Source of the DNA: Ancylostoma caninum
Lineage: Eukaryota; Nematoda; Chromadorea; Rhabditida; Ancylostomatidae
Direction of reading: 5' to 3'
DNA length: 64,000 nt
Assembly (NCBI GenBank): GCA_037903475.1
Contig: JBAJFG010000019.1
Location: 5,269,001-5,333,000 of the forward strand
Below the pieces are notes generated by a model. It was not told the origin of the DNA and did no database searches. It saw only the letters and a program-made list of their open reading frames with translations. The translations under genes were made by a program, and so were the position numbers. Within the stretch, counting starts at the first letter, position 1. Each line of letters opens with the position of its first letter. Below are positions 11,810 to 23,100 of the stretch, piece by piece.

Positions 11810-12069
11810 CTCTGATAACTGTGCAGCATAAACACAGCCCGAACGGCGTAATGGTTCGAGTAGAAACCCTAGCGGCAACGGCTGACAGTTGCTGCCATCT
11901 TTCCCTTGATTGCTGCTCAAGTAGTAGTTCTCAAGCCCTTCAAAAGCAAATGCTGAGGGACGGCAGCGATCAAGGGGAGGATGGCAGCAACTGGCAACCG
12001 TTGCTGCTAGGGTTTCTACTCGAACCATTACGCCGTTTGGTCTGCGTTCGTCCTGCACAGTTATCAGAG
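11810..12069. mobile_element. Palindromic MITE, family A copy 1
   Basis: This 260-bp element is almost wholly an inverted repeat. It starts CTCTGATAACTGTGCAG and ends CTGCACAGTTATCAGAG, flanked by TA at 11808-11809 and 12070-12071. The arms share blocks such as GAACGGCGTAATGGTTCGAG and ACCCTAGCGGCAACGG, with small differences. There is no transposase. A second, more diverged copy lies at 36703-36923. The TA target suggests mobilisation by a Tc1/mariner-type enzyme. Confidence 0.85.
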
Positions 12070-12480
12070 TATGCATTCAAATTTAGCTTCTAGTATATAT
12101 TCCACAAAAACATCATATGAAACTATCCAAGAAATATATCCGTCGAATAAAAAACGGAAAAAAAATCGAAAAAGTGAAATCCATCTGTAATGTAAAGAAT
12201 AATCTATCTATGAACGTTTGGAAGTTTCAATGACAATTATTACGATTGGGTATTAAATTGCCGAAGATCGATATTTGAAGAATTATAGTAGAATTTAGCA
12301 TTTAGCAATCAAAATAAACTCACTTTTCAACCATTTCATAAAGTATCGTTCAGACTACTGCCAGCAAGGTATATTAGATGGGAAGATTTATTCCTGTGTA
12401 TTTCTGAATATTTCGGTGACCCGTTCTCGGGTATAGAGGTGACGCATTCGTCTCCCTCTTCCGGCTTCTTCGCCGCGGGG

Positions 12481-12494
12481 CCCCCCCCCCCCCC
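12481..12494. repeat. Poly-C tract, 14 bases
   Basis: Fourteen consecutive C follow a GGGG at 12477-12480 in otherwise AT-rich DNA. Similar runs of 10-13 C or G occur at 7493, 18944, 35661, 41465 and 61413. Confidence 0.9.
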
Positions 12495-12789
12495 ACCTGC
12501 ACAAACACGCCTGCCAATCGTCCCGCGTGCACATTACGAAAACTAATGTCTGGATACATCATCATGATTAATGGAGAGTGAACATTCTGATTAACGACGG
12601 GTAAATTTATACCGTGTTAGCACATTTGCCCTGGGTAATCTCAATGATGTATGCGGTCATAGGTCAAACCATTGAACTGAATGCCGAATTAGTGAGCTTG
12701 AAGTTGATACTACACGCCAGTATGTATTCCTTTCATAGTTCATCATTTCTTTCACAGCCCTAAAATAACTTTTAATCTTTGTGTATATA

Positions 12790-14055
12790 CAGGGTGGTAC
12801 ACATGAAGTGTAGCGAGAAAAACTACTCCTAACTTCGCACTTATCAATTCAAATTGACACTTGTTACATTTTTTTAACAAGGGCAATAATTTTACATGAG
12901 ATTTCATCCACCTCATACAAAACTACTGCCTTTGATGCCGATACAAACGTCCAATCCTTTCCGGGGAATCTTGAAGATGCGCGCAGTCATTTCCGGCGAG
13001 TTTTCGTCCCTTGCCTTCACCAGGGCTGTACTCGGCGAATCCAGTGACATGTGCTTGAAGGAGCAGCCTTTTTGCTCTAGGAATGACAAGATAGCAAAAT
13101 CCGAAGGATTGAGATCCGGCAATTTTGATGGCCAGATATCCCTCGTCTAGAAAGCCGAAAGATTGGTCTCATACCATGCCCGTGAATATTTTGCGTGGGC
13201 CGATGCCGAGTCTTGCTAGAACGTCCATTCAATGTTCTTTGCGTTTTATTCAGTTCAGGGCATCATCGCATCCTCTAGGATTAGCTTTCGGTAGAGTTCG
13301 GCATTAATTTTAACTCCTTGCTGGACGAAGACAAGCTTGGGCTTGCCAAGCCTGGTATTCAAGCCCACACCAGCACAAACTGTGGAAAGTGCGTTTTTTT
13401 CGACTGGAAGTCCCTTTGACAGCAATTCCTGTTGATTCTGCGCATTTCAGAGTGGTTCAACGGTGAATAACTTCTCGGATGTGAAGAGAATCCGGCCAAG
13501 CTTGTCACCGCGTGCAAGCGCGTTCATCTCTCTGCATTTTTCCATTCTTGAAACCTTCACTTTGTTGGTAAGGCGTTGTCCTCTGGCGAAATTGTGAGGA
13601 TACAGCTCTACATCATCTCTAAGCAGTCTATGCAAAGTTGAGCGGCTTGTTTTGTGATCCTTAGCCGATTGTTAAGTGTTTTTTCTAGGATTCCGGTGAA
13701 TTTTGTCTTTGGCAGCCTTTCGAAGGGCAGGAGTCTATGCAGTTGGTTCAGATCTTCCTCTCGGACCTATCCCCTCAGTTTCTTGAAAACGCTTTATGAT
13801 GCGATACACTTGCTTCCTATGCAGTTTGAGCGTCTTCGAAATCTAGGAAACTGACGACCCGCGTTTGTACATGGCGACTATTGCTGAGCGATCCTCAAGC
13901 GATACCATCTTTATATAAAAACAGAGAATAATACTCCACATTAGGGCTACAAATACGGAAGAAACGAACAACACCACTAGAAAGCACAAACGAGCAATGA
14001 AAATGTCCGAAAATTGACTACCTAGAGCCCGTCACCCTTCATGTAAACCACCCTG
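12790..14055 (-). mobile_element. Tc1/mariner-superfamily transposon, degenerate
   Basis: The element starts CAGGGTGGTACACATGAAG and ends CTTCATGTAAACCACCCTG, giving terminal inverted repeats of about 19 bp with one mismatch. It is flanked by TA at 12788-12789 and 14056-14057. At 1266 bp it is a full-length size for the group. The transposase lies on the minus strand and is broken into several frames. The inverted ends are well kept, so it may still be recognised by a transposase made elsewhere. Confidence 0.9.
12913..13860 (-). pseudogene. Broken Tc1-like transposase
   Basis: Minus-strand frames at 13447-13635 and 12913-13122 hold transposase landmarks: LGRILFTSEKLFTVEP, which corresponds to the conserved (F)TDEK block around the first catalytic aspartate, and PDLNPSDFAILSFLEQK, the block with the second catalytic aspartate. 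The stretch between them lies in other frames (for example LNTRLGKPKLVFVQQGVKI around 13310-13390). The catalytic D of the first block reads S, and frames change several times, so this copy cannot encode an active enzyme. Confidence 0.85.
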
Positions 14056-14059
14056 TAGT

Positions 14060-16250
14060 ATTATAGATATATGCATTCGGGCAAACGGATTGAAAACCAT
14101 ACCACTAATTTTTGCACATTTTTCTGGAAATTTTCCAGTTGGCACCCTCTATTCTAGCACCTCCTTGCTATGTAGTTTTCGGTAATATAGAGCAGTAACA
14201 GCTAGGACACTTTGTTGTTGCGGATGCAGCTTTCTCATAAAAGCAAGCTGATCAATGGGAAGCACATTTACTTCTCATTTGGAGCAATATGTCAGAAGAC
14301 GACAGGATCCATTGAGTCCTCAAGTGCCTCAATCAAAGAACATTGCTGAGCCGCAGCCCAGCATGATACAACTTTAACTGTACTGTTTTCAATAGGATAT
14401 GCCTGCGATAGGATATGTATACAGACTTTCATTGTAAATCCTTCTTCTTCTCTTGAGAAAGTAGCTCTACGCCGCAGGAGAGAAAAGTTTGAGTTTGATT
14501 AACAAACAACGAAATAATAAATAACGAACTTCGTTGGTGATTCAAATACATAAGAATATGTGAGAAGAATTGTGTAAGAAAACCTAATAGTAGACCTATC
14601 AATAAACTTCAGTATTTCATCTACCAACCTAACAGGCATGGAAAAAAATTAGTAGAAAATTCAGTTTTTTTTCACCCTTGAAGCGATTACATCGTCCAAA
14701 AACGCGATTGTGCAATGTCTTCCAGAAGATACTTGAGACATGCTATTGGCAGCACATTGCGAGAGGAAATAGTGGATTGATCTAATACGGTGCCGCACGT
14801 TGTGAAATATTGATCGGCAAATAAATTCTAAAATTCTAAATTTGGTTTTTTTTCATGTGGTGTTTATATGCTTATTTGCCTGTTTGCTTGCTAATTTCTT
14901 TCCACATAGTTTCAGTTTTGTTTTGAACCAGAGGCAGCGTGAAGAAAACCACAATCGTTGTTGAAAAACAGAGTAGCTACTATTTTCTATCCCTATGCCA
15001 TTATATGCCATTATGTTCCATATTATTCCGGAGAAACGAAGCTATTCCTTCCCCAAAAATCTCACGAAACATTTGCTCGAAACTTTGGAGAAACTATCTT
15101 TGGAAAACTGACTGACTGCGGCAGAAAACACCTGATTCGTATCGCGCCACAACTCATTTGCGGATACCTGGATTCCTTGTCTAACTTATCACATCTTGAG
15201 AATCCTTATGCCTTCGGCGGTGCAACTTGCGTAGAATTACTGGAATTATTGTCCAGACACCAGAACATTCAAAATTTCTCCCATCAAAATTATCGTGGGT
15301 GCGGCCTTTGATTGGTGCGCTGATCAGATTGTTTTCATAATTTGACTCCTTTTTTGGAAGGTTGCGCTAGCTACGTATACGGTAGGCGTATATGACATAC
15401 CTACAGCAACATTTTGCTTGCAAAGAAAGGACAGAATATGTGGTGTATGCATGCTGTAGTGAACTCAGTTACTGTGACTCAATTATTGTAACATAAAAGT
15501 AAGATTGCTGTTGGGAACGGGAAGAAAATGCCATCATTTTCTAATAATTTCCGGTTAATTGGCTTAAATAACAATCGACTCTTTGTTTCAGCTTTATTGC
15601 ACTTTCGGCTGTCTTCGCTTATCGCACTTGGTCTTAAACCTATTTATTTTGGTATGGCAAGCATTTCTGGTGTAAATAAACAAGTAAATAAGTGAACAAA
15701 TACGTTAGTAAGAGTGATTGCCGCTGTACTCTACATATAGTCATGGTTTATACATTCTATCTGCTATCGCACTAACAAGAACAACTGTCCAACAAAGCGC
15801 GGGGACAGGTTAATTAATCATGACACAAGGAGTGTAAGATAAGACAAATATTCGTACTTAGTTCGGTGCAAACGCGGGACGAGTTCGATGCAAACGCGGG
15901 ACGCTTTGAACTCAAGCTTACAAATATCTCTGGAATCTCCCTAGAACAAATCCTACAGAAGGAAGGTTTCGCTTTTCGCTGTGAAGTGAAGCCATTATTC
16001 ATGGCGCGAGATGTGTGGGGACCAGTGGTGCTAGCGGTGTGTCGATGTTTGTGTTTCTCTCCTCCGACTGGCGCACACAGTGGCTGCCACAATCTCTCAA
16101 GTATCGTTCCTAGCTTCCATTCAGCCGGCACACGGCACTGGATCGCCGCCGACGATCCCAGGTCGTCTCGCTGTCTGCTCCATTCCAAGCTGCTATAAGT
16201 GCTAGACTCCTGATTAATTATTTCCTGATTTTTTGTGGATCTGACCATTT
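14060..16250. other. Gene-poor stretch
   Basis: No supported gene. A 117-codon frame at 14958-15311 (+) and a 158-codon frame at 15814-16290 (-) are the longest. Neither has a recognisable motif, a signal peptide or a suitable splice environment, and I treat both as unproven. Confidence 0.4.
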
Positions 16251-16253
16251 GCA

Positions 16254-17451
16254 ATGGGCGAGGGTAACGACGATCGCGAAGAAACACCACCCAAATACGT
16301 TAAAAATAGGCAGGTGCGTAGGTTTCCTGGTCGTTTTCGTTTTCTTCGAGTTTTCTCTGGAATTTCATTTTCTCTCCTCGACAGTCGAGCGCCAGTAGTT
16401 CACTTTTTCAATTTTTCTCCCCACGTTTGCGTTTATCCAGACTGGCCAGCGAACGTGTCAATATGTTTGGGCAAATAGTGAGCGCCTTGACGCTGTCGTA
16501 TCCATGACGTTTGATGCCAGTGATAGCTGATCTCCTCTGAAACTCACGTAGATTTTCTCCATGCTTCTCTCAGGGATGCGCGGAATACAGAACAGAATAC
16601 TGAGTCCTTCATTCCTAAAAGACCTAAAAAAATAGCAAACAATAGCACTAAGTAGATCAGCATGGAAGTGATTTTGAATATTATTCTACATTTTCTTTTA
16701 TTTCGCTTGGCTAAGAAATGTGGAATTCCTCTAGTAGAGACTAGAAAAAAATTGTGAAATGGTAAAGAAAATTCTTCCTCGTTCTAAAAGATGGGATGAC
16801 AGATGTCATCGAAAAGCGAGGGATTTCAATTTTCCATCAAATAATGCGCAGGGTTGTCAGGGCATGTCATTGGCACGGTTGGTTAGGACATGGTTGGACC
16901 CAGTTTTCATTTTTTTCGATTTTTTTTTCAATTTTTTTTCGAACAATTCTCACCTATATATTCGAAATCAAAAGCTCTATATCTGTTGACTTGTTCAAAC
17001 TTTAATTTGGCCCGCTTCCAATGAGTCTGGTGGTTGCCGACAGATTTTGGGACAATAATTGGAAGCGGTGTCGCATTTGTGAGTTTTCGACTTCGCTTCC
17101 TCGCCAGTATCAACGGCCTTTCCTTCTCGACCACCCTTGCATAAGCAGCTGTCGTCACAGCATTGGTAACAGAGGGGGTTTTTTATGCAGAACGCCCTTG
17201 GACATCAGAGATCAAGAGCTTCCATACCTGCACCATCAACAATATATGTATGGTACTGAAGATTCTCCGGCCTACATCACTTCCAGAACACTTGGACCGT
17301 CGAAATTTCAATGACTGCGGGTGTAATCCTTCAAGTTTCGGGAAATCGCAGTGTGTTAATCTACTGATTTTCTCAACATACAGTGGCAGCCACATCTTTA
17401 CCACACCAGCGACGTCGAACGAAAGAATTTTCCTCATATCTTCGCCCAATG
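16254..17451 (+). CDS. Possible multi-exon gene, unknown family
   Basis: A likely first exon (16254-16313) reads MGEGNDDREETPPKYVKNRQ and ends at a CAG|GTGCGT donor. Two further exons agree in phase with each other: 17191-17320, after a TTTTTTATGCAG acceptor, with FHTCTINNICMVLKIL, and 17384-17451, after CATACAG, ending at a GTGAGC donor. Joined, they read through NDCGGSHIFTTPATSNERIF. How the first exon connects, and where the gene ends, could not be decided; other frames of 17191-17320 are also open. I do not recognise the family. The acidic, proline-containing start suggests a soluble protein. Confidence 0.3.
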
Positions 17452-20198
17452 GTGAGCAATTGGAACCAAGTTTGAGTATGTGCTAGGGCTCTCCAGAATC
17501 TTTCCTTCCGATGCCTAACGTGGGCATAGAATCGGTTATAGCTGGTTAAAAAATGAAGCTTCAATTCTGATGGTTTCTCCAAATTTGGTGAAGAATTTTC
17601 ATGCTTATTTTTGAAAGAAGAAGAGCTGATTCAAATCTGGCCCGTTTCCATTCAAAAATTTCCAATGAATGGTATTACCATGGTTCCCTTACCAGTTAGA
17701 AGCAGTGGCGGGAAAAAAACGTCAGATTTGTCGACGATTTTATTTTGTTGAATCACGAGAATAATGCTAGCGTTGAGACTTTTCTATGATCACCTGGATG
17801 TCTGTTAAAGGCACAAATTAGAGAAAAACCTGCAGCCATAGTGCCGCCTTTCTGTTTGTAATCACCATAGATCCTTTTTTTTTCTCGCATTTTTTGGTCA
17901 TGTTGGTTTGTCCTGTTCTTTCTCGAGGTGCTCAACTGCGCGTCAGTAGTGCTAGAGCAAAATGCACAAATATATTAAGTTCATATACAAATCATCATTC
18001 GATTTCACGAACTGCTGTAAAAGAGGAACGGTTACTCCCAAAAATGGTGTGCATTTTGAGGTTATAATGCATGTCCTTTCGTGTGCTTTCCTTTCGAGAG
18101 CATGTCCGAGAGGGTAGAGGACTCCATGCCTCATCATACCCTTGATTTTCGTTGTGATGCATTATAACCGTTGCTCGTTCTATGCCTCAGATATGAATTT
18201 TATATCTTCATCATTTGATCATCCAAAGTAGGAGGTGTGCTAAATATGTGACCGTCACGGTATCTTAGCGTTGACGCGACGAGACAGAAATAACGTCAAA
18301 TACTGGAATGGAGTCTTTCCATTGAAATTATTTAATTTCAACACCAAGGAAGTGTTCTTCTAATTTTGAACCGATGCACGATATATACGCCTATTTACTT
18401 TTGTTGTAGCATATTCGAAACACTGCGTGTCTCGAGTCAGAATACAAGCGGTGTTCTGCTTCAAATGATTTCTTCCTATCAGATAACCTGCACATATATG
18501 CGCGTTACCTACGGTTTTGAAGGCTTCTGCCCCCTTACGCACGAACTTATCATATTATGTAGCGCTTACAATTAGGCGCAGGTTGAAAAGATACCGAGTT
18601 GGCAACGAATATTTGAACAACATTTCAATTTTTCAAGTTGAACTAAGGATAAAGGAAGTGCCATGGAAAAATTTAAATGTCGATTCTCGGCCCACTTGCT
18701 CATCAGTATAGGATGCAGGAGTTGCGAGCCAGGGGGGTGGGTGAAGCGTGTGAAAAAACTGGCAACTCCGCCACTCCGCGGGTCCACATGGTATAATATA
18801 ATCACTAAAAATGTCAGTTCTAATAATAAATAATTAATAATAAATATTTCAAAAATAGTGTTGAAGATAAACAGCAAAAAGCGGGCTAATACAATATTTT
18901 CACTCTTTATAAAGTAATTTCAAAAGTTCGGCAACCCATTCTCGGGGGGGGGGGGGATGACCCGCGCGTCCGCTACTGCTGCCCATGAACTATCCCATTC
19001 ATGAAAACGGTTTTTTTGTTTGTTCACATTTTTGAAATTTACCACTCAAACTCGAGTCCGTGTAGAAATTTTCAATATACCTGAACATGCGTGGTTGCAA
19101 CTTCCTTCCTCAGCATTTCCTTTCCTATACTTATGAAACGCACTGTATTTCAGAGAAAAGTTGTAAAAAAAAGAAGGTAAGCATGTTGCTCCTTTGGGTA
19201 CTGTTACGTTTTTATATCTATGTCACTTACTAGTGGCAGCGCTTAAATATTGTGGAATCAGTTATAGAAATTAGGCAGTAGACCGTAAAAAGAATTGATA
19301 TAAGAGGGTGGAAACAAACTCTGATCAAAACCATCGTTTTCGATTCAATAAACTCTCTAATTGGGACGTAATGTTGGTTGCAGCAGCTGCACAATGCTGG
19401 AACATCCTTGAAGCTATGCAAGTTTGATCTCCTGTTCAGATAAAGCCTCACCAGTTGATATGTTTACTCACTTACATGACCGAAAGGTGGTATTCTACCC
19501 TCGATTTAGTAAGTGCTCCCTAAGTCCCTAGAGGATAGATTGAACTGAAAAGACCAAACCACTGTTGCTTGTTCTGCTAGAATTTTGCAGAAATGTGGCA
19601 CTTCTAAGTGGCTCTGCGTGGCAACGCCTCGTTTCAATAAGTCTTCATATTTCTGTGCAATAATAATTAACGATGTAAATAAACAAATACGTACATGCGG
19701 AGATCCATAAAAACGTAGTTTGAAAGAGGAAAATTACTGGACGCTCTGATTGCAGTCACTTTAGACCCCACTCATCCAATAAGATACAGCATTGTTTACT
19801 CAAACAGCGAGCGGTTTGGCTGAGCGGCCTTCATCACATCGTTTTCGCAACAAAAATAACAGTGATGTGTGGCCCAGGTGTTTTATGCAGTAGGCGGTGA
19901 TTCACATGTTCAATGGATAATCGAGCGAAGAAAAACTCAACTACCCTCACGTTCAATTATCCTCTTCGGTTTACAATCCAAAAAAACAACATACCCTCAA
20001 GTATGAGGCCGACCTCGAGGGTTTGCTTGGCTTAGTGTAAAGCACGACGGAACTCATTGCGTGCATGCATCGATTTCCACAATTTTCCCGCTGATCACCA
20101 CAATACAACCCCGCTGGCCAATTTCTGCCCTGCCTGCTGGTCCCGCGTCTTAACTGCTTTATTCGCCGTCCCTCTTGCGAGCATCTCTCAGCACCAAA
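17452..20198. other. Intergenic stretch upstream of the F-box gene
   Basis: No supported exon. It holds the repeat copy at 18716-18980 and otherwise AT-rich DNA. Candidate splice acceptors exist close to the F-box gene start, but no 5' untranslated exon can be assigned from sequence alone. Confidence 0.4.
18716..18980. repeat. Interspersed repeat, family B copy 1 (hAT-like ends)
   Basis: This AT-rich unit ends in GTAATTTCAAAAGTTCGGCAACCCATT, a 13-base G run (18944-18956) and GCGCGTCCGCTACTGCTG. It matches the copy at 23035-23316 in block order: G-rich left part, AATAATAAT middle, then GTAATTTCA and GGCRACCCATT before a G/C run. The CAGTGGCGG-like termini resemble non-autonomous hAT elements. 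Left boundary approximate. Confidence 0.55.
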
Positions 20199-23100
20199 AT
20201 GGCGGCAATCTATGATATGACTCGTCGTGTCACCATGCACGACGTCGAGGGGGACATAAAGGCGAAGATGGACCAGATTGAGGCGGCTGCCGACGAGGAA
20301 CTAATTGATGCGAAAAAAACTGTGAGGCAGTCGCTGCTCGTAAATTTCCCGCTTTACACTTCAAAGAAAATATCGTGAAGTCTGCCGTTGATACTTAATA
20401 AATTTTAATTTAGACGATCGACAAGCTACCCGACAAGGTGCTCCAACAGATATTCTCCTATCTTTCCCCTTACCAAGTGAGTACAACTCATTTTCTCATA
20501 TTTCTCATACATATTTCCCACATCAGTATCCTCTCCAATCAGGTCAGAGCCGGTATGCATCAGTGGGATTACCCCGGGTAAACGTGACAACAACCCTGAA
20601 TTTATTCGTTGTTAACAGAGGCGTCGACTCGTTTACTCTTGGAAATTCCAACGATGCAGGGCCGGCCCAGTTCTACAAAAGATTTTGGCATAGTTTTAGA
20701 ATAAACGTTTATGAATACACACGGACAGCTTTCGCCAGGAAATGCTTTGACCTTTTTCCTAGCATGCCATCTATTTCGTTTCCAGATCCTCCAGTCAGGC
20801 CAGGTCTGCAAAAGATGGCGAGCGGTCGCATGCAGCCCCATGCTTTGGAAATTCGTCTCTTTTCGCCCCAATTATGGTGGCATACAGGTAGACTTCCCGG
20901 TATTCCTTTCCCTCTCGAGAACATCAACCGAATTTTTCGTTCAGGTGACCAACCATGACTACTTCCTCCATCTCATCGGAACACAATTCTCTGAGCTTCG
21001 AATTGTCGAGCTTACCACAGATTTGATCACTCCGAATGTGCTCTACGAAATGGCCAACAAGTGTCCACGGCTTCAACACCTTACACTTGGTTCGTTTATG
21101 TGGTACTTCTAGCTGAGCATCGTTTAACTTCGGCGCTGTATCCGATGTTGAACGAGACTTCTGGGTCAGGACCAGTGGTCCATCCAATAAGGTTGTCGAA
21201 ATTAAAGTTACATAACTCCACTCTTAGCCAGGATGGAAGAATTTCCCGAACAAAAGCAAATGTATTTCATCCAAGAATTCTTTCATGGCAAAAAAAACGA
21301 AAAGCTGCTGATTGCGGTGACTTTCAGAAATTTTTGTGCAACAACTCTCTATTTTCAACTAATACGAGCGCGTATGGTTACAAACTCTCTGGGGAAAGTT
21401 CTGAATCCCGCTTTTAAAGTTGAAGTCCAGAAGCTTAGAGCTCCAATGTGTTGAGAATATAGAATTCAAATAAAGAAGGTGGAAGCAGTGAGTGCATTTC
21501 ATAACGTTATCGCATGGACTCCAAAGAAAAGTGGAACTCAGAAGTTGTGAAATATGCAGTTGCTCAATTAATGTCCCCATTAAATGGCAGGAAAATGTGA
21601 TAACTTCGTTTATATGGAGTTGATGATTCTGCATGGAAAAGAATGCGGTTGTTGCGGTTAGTTAGGGTTGTTTTATCTTGACAAATCCAGAAAATTTTAT
21701 TCAGATTTCTCAACAGCCATGCAGCTTCACGATTTCACCGACCTGCAGTCCTTTCCCTCCCGACTGCGCAGCCTGACACTTTGTCTTTCGGAGAATATCT
21801 TCTTGGAGGGATTCCTAAGGTGCGTTCGCTGTCGCAGATGTGCTAAACGTGGACTACATAATAAATTGCAAAGATTTTGACTTCAGAAAGGTGTACACCT
21901 TCATTTCCTCAGTGGAACTTCTTCATATCATTGGTGAGTGCGAGTTCATCTCAGTTTCAATTAGATAAATCCTTAAAGTTCAGAGCAGGCCTACTCAGGA
22001 GCTGAACGGATATATTTGGATGAGTTCATTGTCGTTTTGTGGTTCGTGACTATCAATCTTACTCATTAGCAAAAACTTCATGCTTCTGCATCTGCAAAAC
22101 ACAGAGCGCTTATACTTCGCAACAACTGTTGAGATATTGTCAATGCATCATTTTGAAAACCACAAGAGACGTAACGTCTCCTTTTTTTGGTTGACTGGAA
22201 TTGATTTTTGATGGTGGTAGAGCAGCTGTTCCTGCCTTTGCACCTCAGTCACTTTTATTCGAAGCAGCTGAGCGTGATAGTGCGGTCGAGATGATGCAAA
22301 GCACTGAACAATGCGCAAGTCTCATCTGAAACCTCTTCAGGCACATATGAAAAGGTCGAAGACGAAGAAGAAGAGGTCTACGAGACAGTGAACGTGTTCA
22401 AGCTCAAGCAGTTCTTGCCCAACCTTCGCGTCGTCAACCTGTGGGGTGTAAGTGGTTTCAACCACAGAAACGATTATGACCACTTTTTTTCATAGTTCTC
22501 GTAATTTTTTAATGAACTTTCGCTTTTGTTTTCTGGAAAACTCCATAAGGAACACATGATTTTGATCACTTTATTGAAACTGCTTAATTTGCGTAGTGCC
22601 CTTAAAATATGTACATGACGATTGGGGCGCAAACTAATAGCAGTTCGCCCCTCGTATATTGGACGGATTTCTGGAAGAAACGAAGGAAATGCAACACGTA
22701 ATGTTGCTAAAGAGCAGCTTTGACAATTCTTTTGAGTTACATTTTTGACGAATAGAGTTAAGGCTGCCTAAATTGCAGATCGTGGTTTTAGATAAAGAAA
22801 AATGAAACGTAGTGGAAATATACTCCTCAGTCTTCTTAATCCTTAAGACGAACTCTTTGATTTTTCCAGGTGCCCTTTATCACAGACGAGCACGTGGATG
22901 CCATCTCGTCAAATTGTGCGCACTTGGAGTGCTTGTGTGTTAACTACTGTACAAAGGTGAGCCTTTCATAAAATTCAGGGTTATAATTTAAGCAGTCACT
23001 TCTCGTCACGGAAGCTAGAGTAATACGTAGCGGGCAGTGGCGGGCGCAGAAAGTGGGCGAGAGGGGGGTGGGAAGAAAAAGCGGGGGTCTCTGCCAATTT

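Noticed and set aside
11749..12093. Opposed frames of 114 and 89 codons
   Set aside because: Both lie on the palindromic MITE; their similarity to each other follows from the inverted repeat.
15814..16290. 158-codon minus frame
   Set aside because: No recognisable motif, no signal peptide, overlaps the better-supported exon at 16254 on the other strand.
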